The notes under the pieces: generated by a model | What the model saw: the letters and a program-made list of their open reading frames with translations, nothing else | What the model was told of the DNA's origin: nothing | Database searches by the model: none | Assembly: GCF_029946515.1 (NCBI RefSeq) | Contig: NZ_JARZHH010000035.1 | Span: 1 to 64,000, forward strand | Length of the DNA stretch: 64,000 nt | DNA from: Polyangium sp. 6x1 | Lineage (GTDB): Bacteria > Myxococcota_A > Polyangia > Polyangiales > Polyangiaceae | Direction: 5' to 3' | Program-made: the position numbers and the translations under genes | Shown: positions 21,764 through 30,292 of the stretch, in pieces | How the letters are laid out: every line of letters starts with the position of its first letter | How positions within the stretch are numbered: the first letter of the stretch is position 1

Positions 21764-23011
21764 TCAGGCGAACGTGGGCAGCTCGGCCGGGTAGTGCTCG
21801 CGGAGGAACGACGCCCACGGAGGACGGCGCTCCACGTGGAACACGTCGCCCGCGAGGATCGACGTGATCAGCCTGCGGATCGTCTGTCGCTGGTTCGGCT
21901 CGAACAACGTCTCGCGGAACTGCCCCGCGTAGAAGCTCTGCACGACGCCCAGGAACAGATCGACGGCGTACCGCACGTTCGCCTCGTACGTGGCGAACGC
22001 CGCGCGCGAGACGTCGCCCGTCGTGAGCGCGTGATCGATCGCCTCGGCCGCGAGCGCGGCGCCCTTGATGGCGAGGTGCGCGCCCGTCGAGAACAGCGGA
22101 TCGAGAAACCCGCCCGCGTCCCCGACGAAGAGCCAGCCGTCGCCCGCGAGCTGATCGATCCGGTACGAAAAATCGGCCAGCGCGCCCACGGGCCGCAGCC
22201 GCGTCGCGTCGCCGAGGATCTCGCGCGCCATCGCCGATCGCGCGAACGTACGATCGTAAAACGATTCGAGCGTCTCGCCTTTTTGCTTCTGCCGCATCCA
22301 CTCGGACGACACGACCACGCCCACGCTCGTCACGTCGCCGCGGAACGGGATGAACCAGAACCAGCCGTGCTCGAAGATCACGACCTGGATGTTGCCCTCG
22401 TCCTCTCCGCTCGGCCGGAACGTGCCGCGGTAGTGCGAGAACAACGCGGTCTTGTCGAGCCGCGCAATGTTCGCCTTCCGCCGCGTGCGTGAGGCCAGGA
22501 GCGTGTCGCGCCCCGTCGCGTCGACGACGATCGGCGCGAAGAGCTCCACCACCTCGGCGGGGTTCAGGAGGTTTTTCGCGCGCACCCCGACGGCGCGGCT
22601 GCCTTCGAAAAGCACGTCGGTCGCCTCCCACTGCTCGCGCACCTCGGCGCCGAGCTTGCGCGCGTGCTCGAGCAGCACGTGATCGAACTCGGCACGCGGG
22701 ACCTGATAGGCGTACGTGAACTTCGGATCGAAGCTCTCGGCGAAGCGATACGTGCTCTCGCGCTTGGTCGCGCAGCAGAGGAACCGCGCGCCGTACTTGC
22801 GGAGAAACCTCCGATCGAGCTCCTCGTCCACGCCGAGCTCGGCGAAGACCTCGCGCGATCGAGGCAGCAGGGACTCGCCGATGTGAAACCGCGGGAACTT
22901 CTCTCGCTCCAGCACGAGCGCCCGCCGGCCGCGCTTCGCGAGGCTCGCGGCGAGCGTGGAACCCCCGGGCCCGCCCCCGAGGATCAACGCATCCCACCCA
23001 TGATTCGCCAT
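21764..23011 (-). CDS. FAD-dependent oxidoreductase, tryptophan halogenase/geranylgeranyl reductase-like
   Basis: The 415-residue flavoprotein starts with the dinucleotide motif GGGPGGSTLA. It has the FHIGESLLP segment typical of the halogenase-like group and a second FAD motif, FVGDAGGFLDPLFSTG. A GWFWFIPF motif resembles the halogenase GWxWxIP signature, which marks flavin enzymes that do not act as plain monooxygenases. Related enzymes are flavin-dependent halogenases and prenyl reductases; the lysine needed for halogenase chemistry is not evident to me, so the reaction is open. A ferredoxin gene is divergent 79 bases away and may supply electrons. Confidence 0.82.
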   Translation of the reverse strand: MANHGWDALILGGGPGGSTLAASLAKRGRRALVLEREKFPRFHIGESLLPRSREVFAELGVDEELDRRFLRKYGARFLCCATKRESTYRFAESFDPKFTYAYQVPRAEFDHVLLEHARKLGAEVREQWEATDVLFEGSRAVGVRAKNLLNPAEVVELFAPIVVDATGRDTLLASRTRRKANIARLDKTALFSHYRGTFRPSGEDEGNIQVVIFEHGWFWFIPFRGDVTSVGVVVSSEWMRQKQKGETLESFYDRTFARSAMAREILGDATRLRPVGALADFSYRIDQLAGDGWLFVGDAGGFLDPLFSTGAHLAIKGAALAAEAIDHALTTGDVSRAAFATYEANVRYAVDLFLGVVQSFYAGQFRETLFEPNQRQTIRRLITSILAGDVFHVERRPPWASFLREHYPAELPTFA

Positions 23012-23089
23012 TGGCCCTGGATATCGCGGCCGGTCGGCCTCGCCAATGCCCGGGTCGACGACGGGCGTGGCTTCCGTTAGAGGTGCCTC

Positions 23090-23404
23090 GTGATCCGGGT
23101 CGAGTTCCTTGCGAACGAGCTCGGCTCTGCCGCGACCGCGGACGCCGAGCCGGGGGATGCGCTCGTCGACGTCAGCGACGCGTGCCGCGCGCCCGTCTCG
23201 TTCTCCTGTCGCTCCGCGAGCTGCGGCACGTGCCGCGTCGAGGTCCTCGAAGGCGCCGCGCTCCTCGAACCACCTTCGAGCGACGAGTCCGAGGTGCTCG
23301 ACATCTTCGACGCGCCGCCTTCGCAGCGGCTCGCTTGCTCGGCGCGCCTCGTCGCTCGGGGCGAGGGGCTCGTGCGGCTTCGGTGGGCGGGGAGTGACGA
23401 ATGA
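23090..23404 (+). CDS. [2Fe-2S] plant-type ferredoxin
   Basis: The 104-residue protein has the cluster-binding pattern CRSASCGTC (C-X4-C-X2-C) with the fourth Cys in RLACSAR, in a beta-grasp ferredoxin fold. The GTG start at 23090 has a GAGG-like site about ten bases upstream. It is a soluble one-electron carrier. Divergent arrangement with the flavoprotein gene at 21764-23011 makes that enzyme its most likely partner. It is distinct from the ISC ferredoxin at 38006, whose first spacing is C-X5-C. Confidence 0.88.
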   Translation: MIRVEFLANELGSAATADAEPGDALVDVSDACRAPVSFSCRSASCGTCRVEVLEGAALLEPPSSDESEVLDIFDAPPSQRLACSARLVARGEGLVRLRWAGSDE

Positions 23405-23435
23405 TCGACGGTGCGGCGTGTCGTTCGCGTCTTCG

Positions 23436-24479
23436 TCAGTCGAAGACCCACGCGCCGCGCAGGCCTCGGGCGAGGCGCCACTCTTCTTCGCGTCGCGCGA
23501 TCCAGGGCGCGAGTGCCCCGACGGTGAAGGCGAGCGTCAGGCCCGCGAGGACGTCGATCGCGTAGTGCCAGCGCAGGAACACCGTCGAGAAGATGATGTT
23601 CGCCGCGAAGAAGCCCGTCACGAACGCGGGCCAGCGCCAGCGTCGATCCGTCTTCGCGTTATGGAGCGCGTGCAGCGTGAACCACGTCGGCGCGGCCGTG
23701 TGCAACGAGGGGAAGATGTCCTTCATCGCGCTGCCGGCCTGCACCGTGTCCCAGACGCAGCCCCAGAAAAACCCGCCGTCGATCGGGCCCTTGAACTGCT
23801 GGGCCAGATACTGGTGCGGGCCGTAGCCGGGCACCGCCATGTAGCCGAGCTGGCCGATGCCGAAGACGAGCAACGTCCCGATCGCGAACGCGCTCGTCCG
23901 ACGGCTCGGCTTCGTCAGCCACACGCCGACGACCATGTAGGTCGCGCCGATGAGGAAGTAGCTGAAGTAGAAGAACGAGAACCACTCGACGACCGGCCGC
24001 ACGTTGAGCGCTTCGAGCACGAGCGCAGGCTCGCGTCCGAAGATCCACTCGTCGATGCGGAGCAGCGTCCCGTCCACCGAGTCGGGCCGCACGACGGGCA
24101 AGAGCCAGCGCAGCACGAGGTAGTTCTGCAGGAGCACGCCGACGATGCTCACGCGGTAGACGATCTTCCGGACGAGCGGCGGGATGCCCGGGATCACGCG
24201 GCCGATCAGCACGGCGCCGAGGACGACGCCGATGCAGAGCTCCGTCGTCCGGGCGCACGACACCTGCTCGGCCGTCGCTTGCCGCTGCGCGAGCAGCAGC
24301 CGCACGACCGTCAGGTAGACGAGCAGGATGACGTCCTGCACGGTGAAGCTACCGAGCAAAAACTTGAACCACCCGCTGCGCACGGCGGTGATCTGCGCGG
24401 GGGCTCCCTCGACGTGCTCTTCGGAGGCACGCATGTCCGACGGGCTCCAGAGTCCGTTTTGGTGCGTGGAGGTGCTCAC
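23436..24479 (-). CDS. PAP2-family (Aur1/Ipt1-like) membrane phosphatase/transferase
   Basis: The 347-residue protein has about six membrane helices. The PAP2 catalytic motifs are SLHTA (motif 2, His) and RWHYAIDVLAG (motif 3, His and Asp). A GYGPHQY segment in the second half is typical of the PAP2_3 group that includes inositol-phosphoceramide synthase-like enzymes, so a phospholipid head-group phosphatase or transferase is likely. The GTG at 24479 is chosen because GGAGA lies just upstream; an internal ATG at about 24434 is possible. The 253 bases between this start and the next gene at 24733 hold no clear signal. Confidence 0.85.
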   Translation of the reverse strand: MSTSTHQNGLWSPSDMRASEEHVEGAPAQITAVRSGWFKFLLGSFTVQDVILLVYLTVVRLLLAQRQATAEQVSCARTTELCIGVVLGAVLIGRVIPGIPPLVRKIVYRVSIVGVLLQNYLVLRWLLPVVRPDSVDGTLLRIDEWIFGREPALVLEALNVRPVVEWFSFFYFSYFLIGATYMVVGVWLTKPSRRTSAFAIGTLLVFGIGQLGYMAVPGYGPHQYLAQQFKGPIDGGFFWGCVWDTVQAGSAMKDIFPSLHTAAPTWFTLHALHNAKTDRRWRWPAFVTGFFAANIIFSTVFLRWHYAIDVLAGLTLAFTVGALAPWIARREEEWRLARGLRGAWVFD

Positions 24480-24732
24480 TTGTTCTCTCCGCGTCGCCGT
24501 GATCCAGCGACGAACCACGACGCCGCGGGAGATGACGCGGCGGAGTCTAGGGGGGAAGACCCATCAGGTCGAGGCTTCATCGCCATGAGATGTGCGGCGG
24601 GCTCAAGCAAGATCGGCGCCCGTCGAACATGCGCGAAACGTCGAGGTTTTGTCGAATTCGAGGGAACGACGTAGGGCGGGAAGGACCTCGGCGCGTAGCC
24701 GGATGCGCTGTCGTCTCGCTCTCGGAAATCCT

Positions 24733-24981
24733 CTACGCACCGGCCGCGTCGTCGTGACCGTCGACCGTGCCTCCGTCGCTCGTGTCCGCGTCCGCGTCGC
24801 TCGTCGGCGCGCCCTCCCCGACGAAGCGGAAGCACGCGCCGGCCCGGCAAACGAGACCTTCGCCGCACTCCATGTCGCTCTGGCAGCCGGGCTCCTCGGG
24901 CGCGCCGAGCGTGCATGCGAAGAGGCTCGTGGCGATCGGCGTGCAGGCGACGAGCCGCACGAAGAGGCGTCGCGCGCGCAT
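24733..24981 (-). CDS. Small Cys-rich lipoprotein
   Basis: The 82-residue product has a basic N-terminus, a hydrophobic core and a lipobox (TSLFAC). The mature part contains five Cys in a compact CQSDMECGEGLVCRAGAC motif, like the small disulfide-rich modules found on many myxobacterial surface proteins. A Thr/Asp/Gly-rich acidic tail follows. It is probably surface or periplasmic. The gene diverges from the PDZ lipoprotein at 25057 with a 75-base gap. No function can be assigned. Confidence 0.65.
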   Translation of the reverse strand: MRARRLFVRLVACTPIATSLFACTLGAPEEPGCQSDMECGEGLVCRAGACFRFVGEGAPTSDADADTSDGGTVDGHDDAAGA

Positions 24982-25056
24982 GCCGAAAAGCACACCAGAG
25001 CGCCTGCCGCGCTGCAAGCCGGCTCGTTCGTCGCGACGTCCGCTAGGATGCGGGGC

Positions 25057-25437
25057 ATGCGCGTCGCACGAGCGCTGCTCCTCGTGACGTCTCTCTTCGT
25101 GGGGCTCGCCTGCGCGGCGGAGCAGAAGGGCTCCATCGGCGCCGTGCTCTCGCGGGACAACGACACGGGCGCGCTCCACGTGCGCGACGTCTCGTCTGGA
25201 CTCTCCGCCGAGCGCGCGGGCCTCTTGCCGGGCGACGAGCTCGTGATGATCGAGGGCCGCTACGTGCGCGACCTCGACGCCAAGGAGATCCGCGCGCTCT
25301 TGCGCGGCGACGTCGGATCGTCCGTGCGCCTCACGATCGTGCGTGGCGAAGAGGTCCGCCGGGTGCGCGTCGAGCGCCGCGCCTTGCTCGACGCGAAGAA
25401 GGAAGAGCGACCGCGCACCGAGACGATCGCCGAGTGA
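25057..25437 (+). CDS. PDZ-domain lipoprotein
   Basis: With the ATG at 25057 (AGGA eight bases upstream) the product is 126 residues; an ATG at 25048 would add three. The signal sequence ends in a lipobox (FVGLAC). A single PDZ domain fills the rest: GALHVRDVSSGLSAERAGLLPGDELVMIEG includes the hydrophobic carboxylate-binding turn and the GD-E-L motif. PDZ domains bind C-terminal peptides, usually bringing proteases to substrates. No protease domain is attached, so it may be an adaptor in the periplasm. Confidence 0.8.
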   Translation: MRVARALLLVTSLFVGLACAAEQKGSIGAVLSRDNDTGALHVRDVSSGLSAERAGLLPGDELVMIEGRYVRDLDAKEIRALLRGDVGSSVRLTIVRGEEVRRVRVERRALLDAKKEERPRTETIAE

Positions 25438-25480
25438 CGGTTCGTCGCGCCGGACTTCGCCTCGAACGAACGCGGGGCGC

Positions 25481-25876
25481 TCACTGCCCCGAGAGCTTGT
25501 GCACGTCCTGGTGGTGTTTGTCTGCGTAGAACGAGAGCACGTCCACGGCGTCGCGGATCTCGCTCGGGTCGAGGTGCTCGATCCGGTACTCGACGCTCAG
25601 GATGATGTCGCCATCGTCGTCGACCGAGTACTTGGCGAGGTTGATCTCCCGGTTGAGCTTGAGCAGGCGCGTCATGAGCGCCTCGGCCATGTCCGGCTCC
25701 TCGGGCAAACGCGCGTAGGGGATCACCGCGAACGTCACGAAGAGCGGTTCGAGGTGTACGAACAGCGGAAAAATCCGGTCCTTGCTGCGGAAGCGACTGC
25801 GCAGCGTGGCCTCGGACAGCCGCTCGACCGGCCATCCTTGCGCCTCGAGGACGGCGCGGATCTCATCCAGGGTCAT
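25481..25876 (-). CDS. YbjN-domain protein
   Basis: The 131-residue soluble protein matches the YbjN/type III secretion chaperone-like fold in its layout: an N-terminal helix (MTLDEIRAVLEAQG), an antiparallel sheet with FPLFVHLEPLFVTFAVIPYARLP, then two helices with LNREINLAKYSVDDDGDI. YbjN proteins are described as regulators or chaperone-like factors affecting motility and stress; the molecular role is unsettled. The gene converges with the PDZ lipoprotein and diverges from the TRAP binding protein gene at 26126. Confidence 0.75.
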   Translation of the reverse strand: MTLDEIRAVLEAQGWPVERLSEATLRSRFRSKDRIFPLFVHLEPLFVTFAVIPYARLPEEPDMAEALMTRLLKLNREINLAKYSVDDDGDIILSVEYRIEHLDPSEIRDAVDVLSFYADKHHQDVHKLSGQ

Positions 25877-26125
25877 CGGGTCGCTATCATCAGGGTTTTT
25901 CGCGATGCGGCAACGTGAATAACGTCTTTGGTTCGCCGTCCACTGTCCCGTGCCGCCCTCTTCCTGGAACGCGATGCTCGATGCTGCGGTGCATCGTGCG
26001 TGCGTGCGGGGCGAGCCTGTCTGTTCGAGAGCGACAAGCTCCGGTATACGAACACGCAAAGGCCAGGAGGAACCCTCGAGACACGTCGCGAACGAGGGTC
26101 GGAAGAACCGAGACGGAGGCTTCTC

Positions 26126-27127
26126 ATGATGCAGCGAAGAGCGATGATGAAACTCCTCGGCGCCCTGACGGTCCTCGTGGGGATCGGCGCGTCGCAGGAT
26201 GCAAGTGCCGCTGAAGTGATCAAGATCGGCACGCTTGCGCCGAAGGCGAGCCCCTGGGGGCAGGTGTTCAGTGTCTGGGAGAAGGCCGTCAAGGAGAAGA
26301 GCGGCGGCCGGCTCGAGCTGCAGTTCTTCTACAACGGTCAGCAAGGCGATGAAGGCGCGATGGTCGGCAAGATGAAGGCCGGCCAGCTCGACGGCGCCGC
26401 GGTCACGGCCGTTGGTCTCGGCAAGATCTACAAGCCCATCCTCGCGCTCCAGATGCCGGGCCTCTTCTCCTCGTGGGCGAAGCTCGACGCCGCGCGCGAG
26501 ACCATGCGGCCCGAGTTCGAGAAGGGCGCGGCGGACGCCGGCTTCAGCATCATGGGCTGGGGCGACGTCGGCCAGGCGCACCTCATGACGAAGGGCGTCG
26601 CGGTGCGAGCGCCCGAAGATTTCAAGGGCACGAAGCCCTACGTGTGGCGTGACGACGCGGCGATGCCGGTGTTTTTCCAGGTCATCGGCGGCGTGACGCC
26701 CGTCCCGCTCAACATCCCCGAGGTCCTCCCGAACCTCAACACGGGCGCGGTCAACGCGCTCGTCGCCCCCGCGCTCGTCGCCGAGCAGCTCCAGTGGGCG
26801 TCGAAGCTCGACACGATCGTCAGCGACTCGTCCGGCTTCGCGGTCGGCGCGCTCGTGCTGACGAGCAAGAAGCTCGACTCGCTCCCGGAGGACCTCAGGG
26901 CCGTCCTCAGGGACACGGGCAAGATCGCCGCCTCCGCGCTCACGAAGCGCATCCGCAGCGAGGACGACGCCGCGTTCGCCCGCCTGAAGGGCAAGATGAC
27001 GGTCGTCGATCTCACGGCCGATCAGAAGGCCAAGTGGCAAGGCCTCTTCAAGCAGGTGCGTGGTCGCCTCGCGCAGGGCACCTTCTCGCCCGACCTCGTC
27101 GCGAAGCTCGAAGGCCTCGGCGGCTGA
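26126..27127 (+). CDS. TRAP transporter substrate-binding protein (DctP family), orphan
   Basis: The 333-residue protein has a signal peptide ending near ASAAE and a periplasmic two-lobed DctP fold (VIKIGTLAPKASPWGQV, GGRLELQFFYNGQQGDE, FKGTKPYVW). Such proteins capture organic acids for DctQM secondary transporters. No DctQ or DctM gene is adjacent; the next gene is metK. It may serve a distant permease or act as a sensor. GGAGG lies six bases before the first of two adjacent ATGs. The 249-base region upstream contains an inverted repeat (ACCCTCG at 26072-26078, CGAGGGT at 26093-26099) in the probable leader. Confidence 0.9.
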   Translation: MMQRRAMMKLLGALTVLVGIGASQDASAAEVIKIGTLAPKASPWGQVFSVWEKAVKEKSGGRLELQFFYNGQQGDEGAMVGKMKAGQLDGAAVTAVGLGKIYKPILALQMPGLFSSWAKLDAARETMRPEFEKGAADAGFSIMGWGDVGQAHLMTKGVAVRAPEDFKGTKPYVWRDDAAMPVFFQVIGGVTPVPLNIPEVLPNLNTGAVNALVAPALVAEQLQWASKLDTIVSDSSGFAVGALVLTSKKLDSLPEDLRAVLRDTGKIAASALTKRIRSEDDAAFARLKGKMTVVDLTADQKAKWQGLFKQVRGRLAQGTFSPDLVAKLEGLGG

Positions 27128-27152
27128 GAGATTTCCAGAGACATTGTCGCGT

Positions 27153-27191
27153 GCGCCGGGTCGCCTCACGTAGGCCCGGCGCTTCGCTTTT
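27153..27191 (+). terminator. Intrinsic terminator after the TRAP binding protein gene
   Basis: An 8-bp stem (GCGCCGGG at 27153-27160 with CCCGGCGC at 27175-27182) with a short inner CCT/AGG pairing is followed by TTCGCTTTT. It separates the TRAP gene from metK. Confidence 0.7.
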
Positions 27192-27206
27192 GTCGTATTC
27201 GGCGCG

Positions 27207-27240
27207 TTGACGGTACATCGTCCACGGCGTATGCGTACGC
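27207..27240 (+). promoter_or_regulatory. Probable metK promoter with overlapping dyad
   Basis: TTGACG at 27207-27212 and TATGCG at 27230-27235 are separated by 17 bases, a good sigma-70 spacing. A perfect short dyad (GCGTA-TGCG-TACGC) at 27227-27240 overlaps the -10 box and could bind a regulator. I see no SAM riboswitch fold in the short leader. Confidence 0.5.
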
Positions 27241-27272
27241 CCCGTCCGTCTCAAGGAGCATCAGGAGCATCC

Positions 27273-28529
27273 ATGCGCCGTTATCAGTTCACGTCCGAGT
27301 CCGTCACGGAAGGCCACCCCGACAAGATTTGCGACCAGATCTCCGACGCCATCCTCGACGGCATCCTCGCGCAGGATCCGACGGCGCGTGTCGCTTGTGA
27401 GACGATGGTGAAGACCGGCATGGCGATCGTGGCCGGTGAGATCACGACCTCCGCGTGGGTCGACATGCCCGTGGTCGTCCGCAGCACGATCAAGGACATC
27501 GGGTACACGGACTCGTCGATGGGCTTCGACTACGAGACGTGCGCGGTGCTCACGGCGATCGAGAAGCAGAGCCCGGACATCTCGCGCGGCGTGACGGAGG
27601 GCGAGGGCCTGTTCAAGGAGCAGGGCGCGGGCGATCAGGGCCTGATGTTCGGGTACGCGACGGACGAGACGCCCGAGCTCATGCCGGCGCCGATCTCGTT
27701 CGCGCACCGCATGGCGCGCAAGCTCGCCGAGGTCCGCAAGTCGAAGAAGGTCAACTGGCTCCGGCCGGACGGCAAGACGCAGGTGACGATCGAGTACGAG
27801 AACGACGTCCCCGCGCGCATCGCGGCCGTCGTGCTCTCGACGCAGCACGGCCCCGACGTCAAGCACAAGGAGATCATCGAGGCGATGCGCACGCTCGTCA
27901 TCGACAAGGTCCTCCCGCAGAAGCTCGTCGACAAGAACACGAAGTTCTTCATCAACCCGACGGGCCGGTTCGTCATCGGCGGCCCCTACGGCGACGCGGG
28001 CCTCACGGGCCGCAAGATCATCGTCGACACGTACGGCGGCATGGGCCGTCACGGCGGCGGCGCCTTCAGCGGCAAGGACCCGACGAAGGTCGATCGCTCG
28101 GCCTGCTACTACGCGCGGTACGTCGCGAAGAACGTCGTCGCGGCGAAGCTCGCGGCGCGCTGCGAGGTGCAGATCGCCTACGCGATCGGCGTCGCGCAGC
28201 CGGTCGGCGTCCACGTGAACACCTTCGGCACGGGCCGCGTCGCCGACGAGGTGCTCGAGAAGTACATCCTCGAGAGCTTCGACATGCGGCCGAAGGCGAT
28301 CATCGAGCAGCTCGACCTGCTCAAGCCGATCTACCGCAAGACCGCGGCGTACGGGCATTTCGGCCGGGACGACTTCTCCTGGGAGAAGACGGATCGCGCC
28401 GCGAAGATGGCCGACGATCTGCTCCGCCCGAGCGTGTCGGCCACGAACGGCTCGGCGCACGCGAACGGCAGCAACAAGAAGGATCAGAAGAAGCGCAAGA
28501 AGGCTTCCTCGGCGTCGCCCGAGGCCTGA
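27273..28529 (+). CDS. metK: S-adenosylmethionine synthase MetK
   Basis: MetK makes SAM from methionine and ATP; the many methyltransferases and the radical SAM protein in this window depend on it. The 418-residue protein shows [20 protein letters not shown] at the start, the ATP-site motif [12 protein letters not shown] and the phosphate-binding [15 protein letters not shown]. An AGGAG lies five bases before the ATG. The last 30 residues, after the normal family end, are a Ser/Asn/Lys-rich tail (DQKKRKKAS) of no known role. A palindrome just after the stop may end transcription. Confidence 0.97.
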   Translation: MRRYQFTSESVTEGHPDKICDQISDAILDGILAQDPTARVACETMVKTGMAIVAGEITTSAWVDMPVVVRSTIKDIGYTDSSMGFDYETCAVLTAIEKQSPDISRGVTEGEGLFKEQGAGDQGLMFGYATDETPELMPAPISFAHRMARKLAEVRKSKKVNWLRPDGKTQVTIEYENDVPARIAAVVLSTQHGPDVKHKEIIEAMRTLVIDKVLPQKLVDKNTKFFINPTGRFVIGGPYGDAGLTGRKIIVDTYGGMGRHGGGAFSGKDPTKVDRSACYYARYVAKNVVAAKLAARCEVQIAYAIGVAQPVGVHVNTFGTGRVADEVLEKYILESFDMRPKAIIEQLDLLKPIYRKTAAYGHFGRDDFSWEKTDRAAKMADDLLRPSVSATNGSAHANGSNKKDQKKRKKASSASPEA

Positions 28530-28547
28530 GCGCGGGCGCGCCCGCGC
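28530..28547. repeat. 18-base perfect palindrome after metK
   Basis: GCGCGGGCGCGCCCGCGC begins directly after the metK stop. It could form a very stable stem and act as a terminator or transcript-end protector, although no T-run follows. In DNA this GC-rich, a chance palindrome is possible. Confidence 0.35.
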
Positions 28548-28795
28548 CGCATCTTCTCCCACATTCGCCCCTCTCGGCTCCCTCCCTCCAGCACGACGCG
28601 AGCGCCCCGAGCGCGTGACAGCCTGCCGGCCGTTCGGCTAGTCTAGGCATGCTTGCGCTCGCCGTGTCCATCGATACGCGCGTCTTCCTTTCCCCGACGT
28701 ATCGCTCGCTCGACGTGGCCGATCCAGCAGGCCGTGGGTCGACGACGGTGACCGTGAGTCCCCGAGGAATCCTTTTGCATCACGAGGGCGTCGTC

Positions 28796-30115
28796 ATGAA
28801 GCGGTCGAGAACATCCACTTGGTTCGGGCTCGTCGGGTTGTGCGTCGTCGCCGCTGCGGCGGCGGGCGCATGCGCCGCGGGCGGCGGCAGCGGCAACACG
28901 GGGGCGGGAGAGGGCGGCACAGGCGGCACAGGCGGGCAGGGCGGCTCCGCCGGCGGCCAAGGCGGGGACGTCCTCATCACGACGAGCAACTCGTCGAGCG
29001 GCACCGGGGGCGCGGGCGGCGGCGCTTGTGATCAAGGCTTGCCCGACGCGGACAACGACGGTGACGGCTACACCGAGCTCGAAGGCGACTGCAACGACTG
29101 CGACGAGTTCGTCAACCCGAGCGCGGTCGAGGTCATCGCGGAGCCGGACGAGAACGGCATGGTCCCCGAGCCTGCGGACGAGGACTGCGACGGCACGGTC
29201 GACGTCATGCCGCCGGCCTGCGACAGCGGCCTCGCGCTCGCCAGCCTCGATCCGGCCGACGCGGCCAAGGCGATGGGCATCTGCAGGTTCTTGAAGAGCG
29301 CCACGTGGGTGCTCGCGGACGGCAGCCCCCCGCCGGTCAACGCGGCGCAGCTCGCGAACTTCCACCTCGGGCATGGGCTCGTCCCGAAGCTCGGCACGAA
29401 CAACAACCCCCAGGAGGGCAACGCGATGCTCTTCCTGTCGTCGGGCAAGGCGCGGGACAAGGGCGACGCGGACGCCACGTACCGCACGTTCGACAAGGGC
29501 TACACGAGCAACGCGCCCTTCGGCTTCCCGAAGCCGAGCCCTTCGTGCCCCAACGTGACCACGGGCCTCCCGCACGACGCGACGGGCCTCGAGATCGAGG
29601 TCGACGTCCCCACGAACGCGCTCAGCGTCTCGTTCGACTTCCAGTTCTTCAGCTACGAGTGGCCGGACTTCCTGTGCCGCGAGTACAACGACTTCTTCAT
29701 CGCGTACATGATCCCGTTCCCGATGCAGCAGAGCGACGGGAACATCGCGTTCGACATGCTCGGCGCGCCGATCAGCGTGAACAACAAGTTCTTCGAGGCG
29801 TGCGGTTGTCCGGGCAACCCCGTCGGGCCCACGGGGGAGTGCATCGCGAGCACGTTCTCTTTCAAGTGCTCTCTCGAGACGAAGCAGCTTCTCGGCACTA
29901 CGTTCGAGAAGGACGAAGCGAACATCGGGTGGACGCACGGCTCGACGGGGTGGCTGCGTACGACGACGGCCGTGACCCCGGGGAGCCCGATCCGGCTTCG
30001 CCTCGTCACGTACGATTCCACGGACGGTAAAGTCGACTCGTCCACGTTGATCGACAACTGGCGCTGGTCGGGCAAGCCAGGCACGACGGTGACCGAGGTC
30101 ATCATCCCGAAGTGA
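28796..30115 (+). CDS. Choice-of-anchor-L-like lipoprotein with MopE-type metal-binding motif (copy 1)
   Basis: The 439-residue protein has a signal sequence with a lipobox-like AAGACA, then a Gly-rich flexible linker. A calcium/metal-binding motif of the MopE type follows (DADNDGDGY, then GDCNDCDEFVNP and ADEDCDGTVD). The C-terminal domain of about 330 residues, with GLEIEVDVPTNALSVSFDFQFFSYEWPDF, resembles choice-of-anchor-L domains of surface proteins. It is probably exported to the cell surface. The paralogue at 30293 has the same layout. The 267-base region upstream has no gene; a weak promoter may start at GTGACA (about 28614). Confidence 0.8.
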   Translation: MKRSRTSTWFGLVGLCVVAAAAAGACAAGGGSGNTGAGEGGTGGTGGQGGSAGGQGGDVLITTSNSSSGTGGAGGGACDQGLPDADNDGDGYTELEGDCNDCDEFVNPSAVEVIAEPDENGMVPEPADEDCDGTVDVMPPACDSGLALASLDPADAAKAMGICRFLKSATWVLADGSPPPVNAAQLANFHLGHGLVPKLGTNNNPQEGNAMLFLSSGKARDKGDADATYRTFDKGYTSNAPFGFPKPSPSCPNVTTGLPHDATGLEIEVDVPTNALSVSFDFQFFSYEWPDFLCREYNDFFIAYMIPFPMQQSDGNIAFDMLGAPISVNNKFFEACGCPGNPVGPTGECIASTFSFKCSLETKQLLGTTFEKDEANIGWTHGSTGWLRTTTAVTPGSPIRLRLVTYDSTDGKVDSSTLIDNWRWSGKPGTTVTEVIIPK

Positions 30116-30128
30116 CGCGCCCGCGCGT

Positions 30129-30175
30129 GTCCGGAGCGTCTTCTCCTTCTCGGCGCTCCGGACGCGATCTTTGTT
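30129..30175 (+). terminator. Intrinsic terminator after the first anchor-type lipoprotein gene
   Basis: A perfect 10-bp stem (GTCCGGAGCG at 30129-30138 with CGCTCCGGAC at 30154-30163) is followed by GCGATCTTTG. It ends the first paralogue's transcript before the promoter of the second, which may use TTGTTC (about 30172) and TACACT boxes. Confidence 0.7.
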
Positions 30176-30292
30176 CAAGATCTCCCCGGCATGGGTACAC
30201 TTTGTCGCCACCGTCCGTGCGCGCGGGGTGTGCGGCTCTGTGTTCGCGTTCGGCTTGGCTTGTCCTCCGACGAGCGAGGATGGAGAAGGATC

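Noticed and set aside
27128-27272. SAM riboswitch in front of metK
   Set aside because: The leader after the terminator is short and I could not form a known SAM aptamer; only a promoter and a small dyad are visible.
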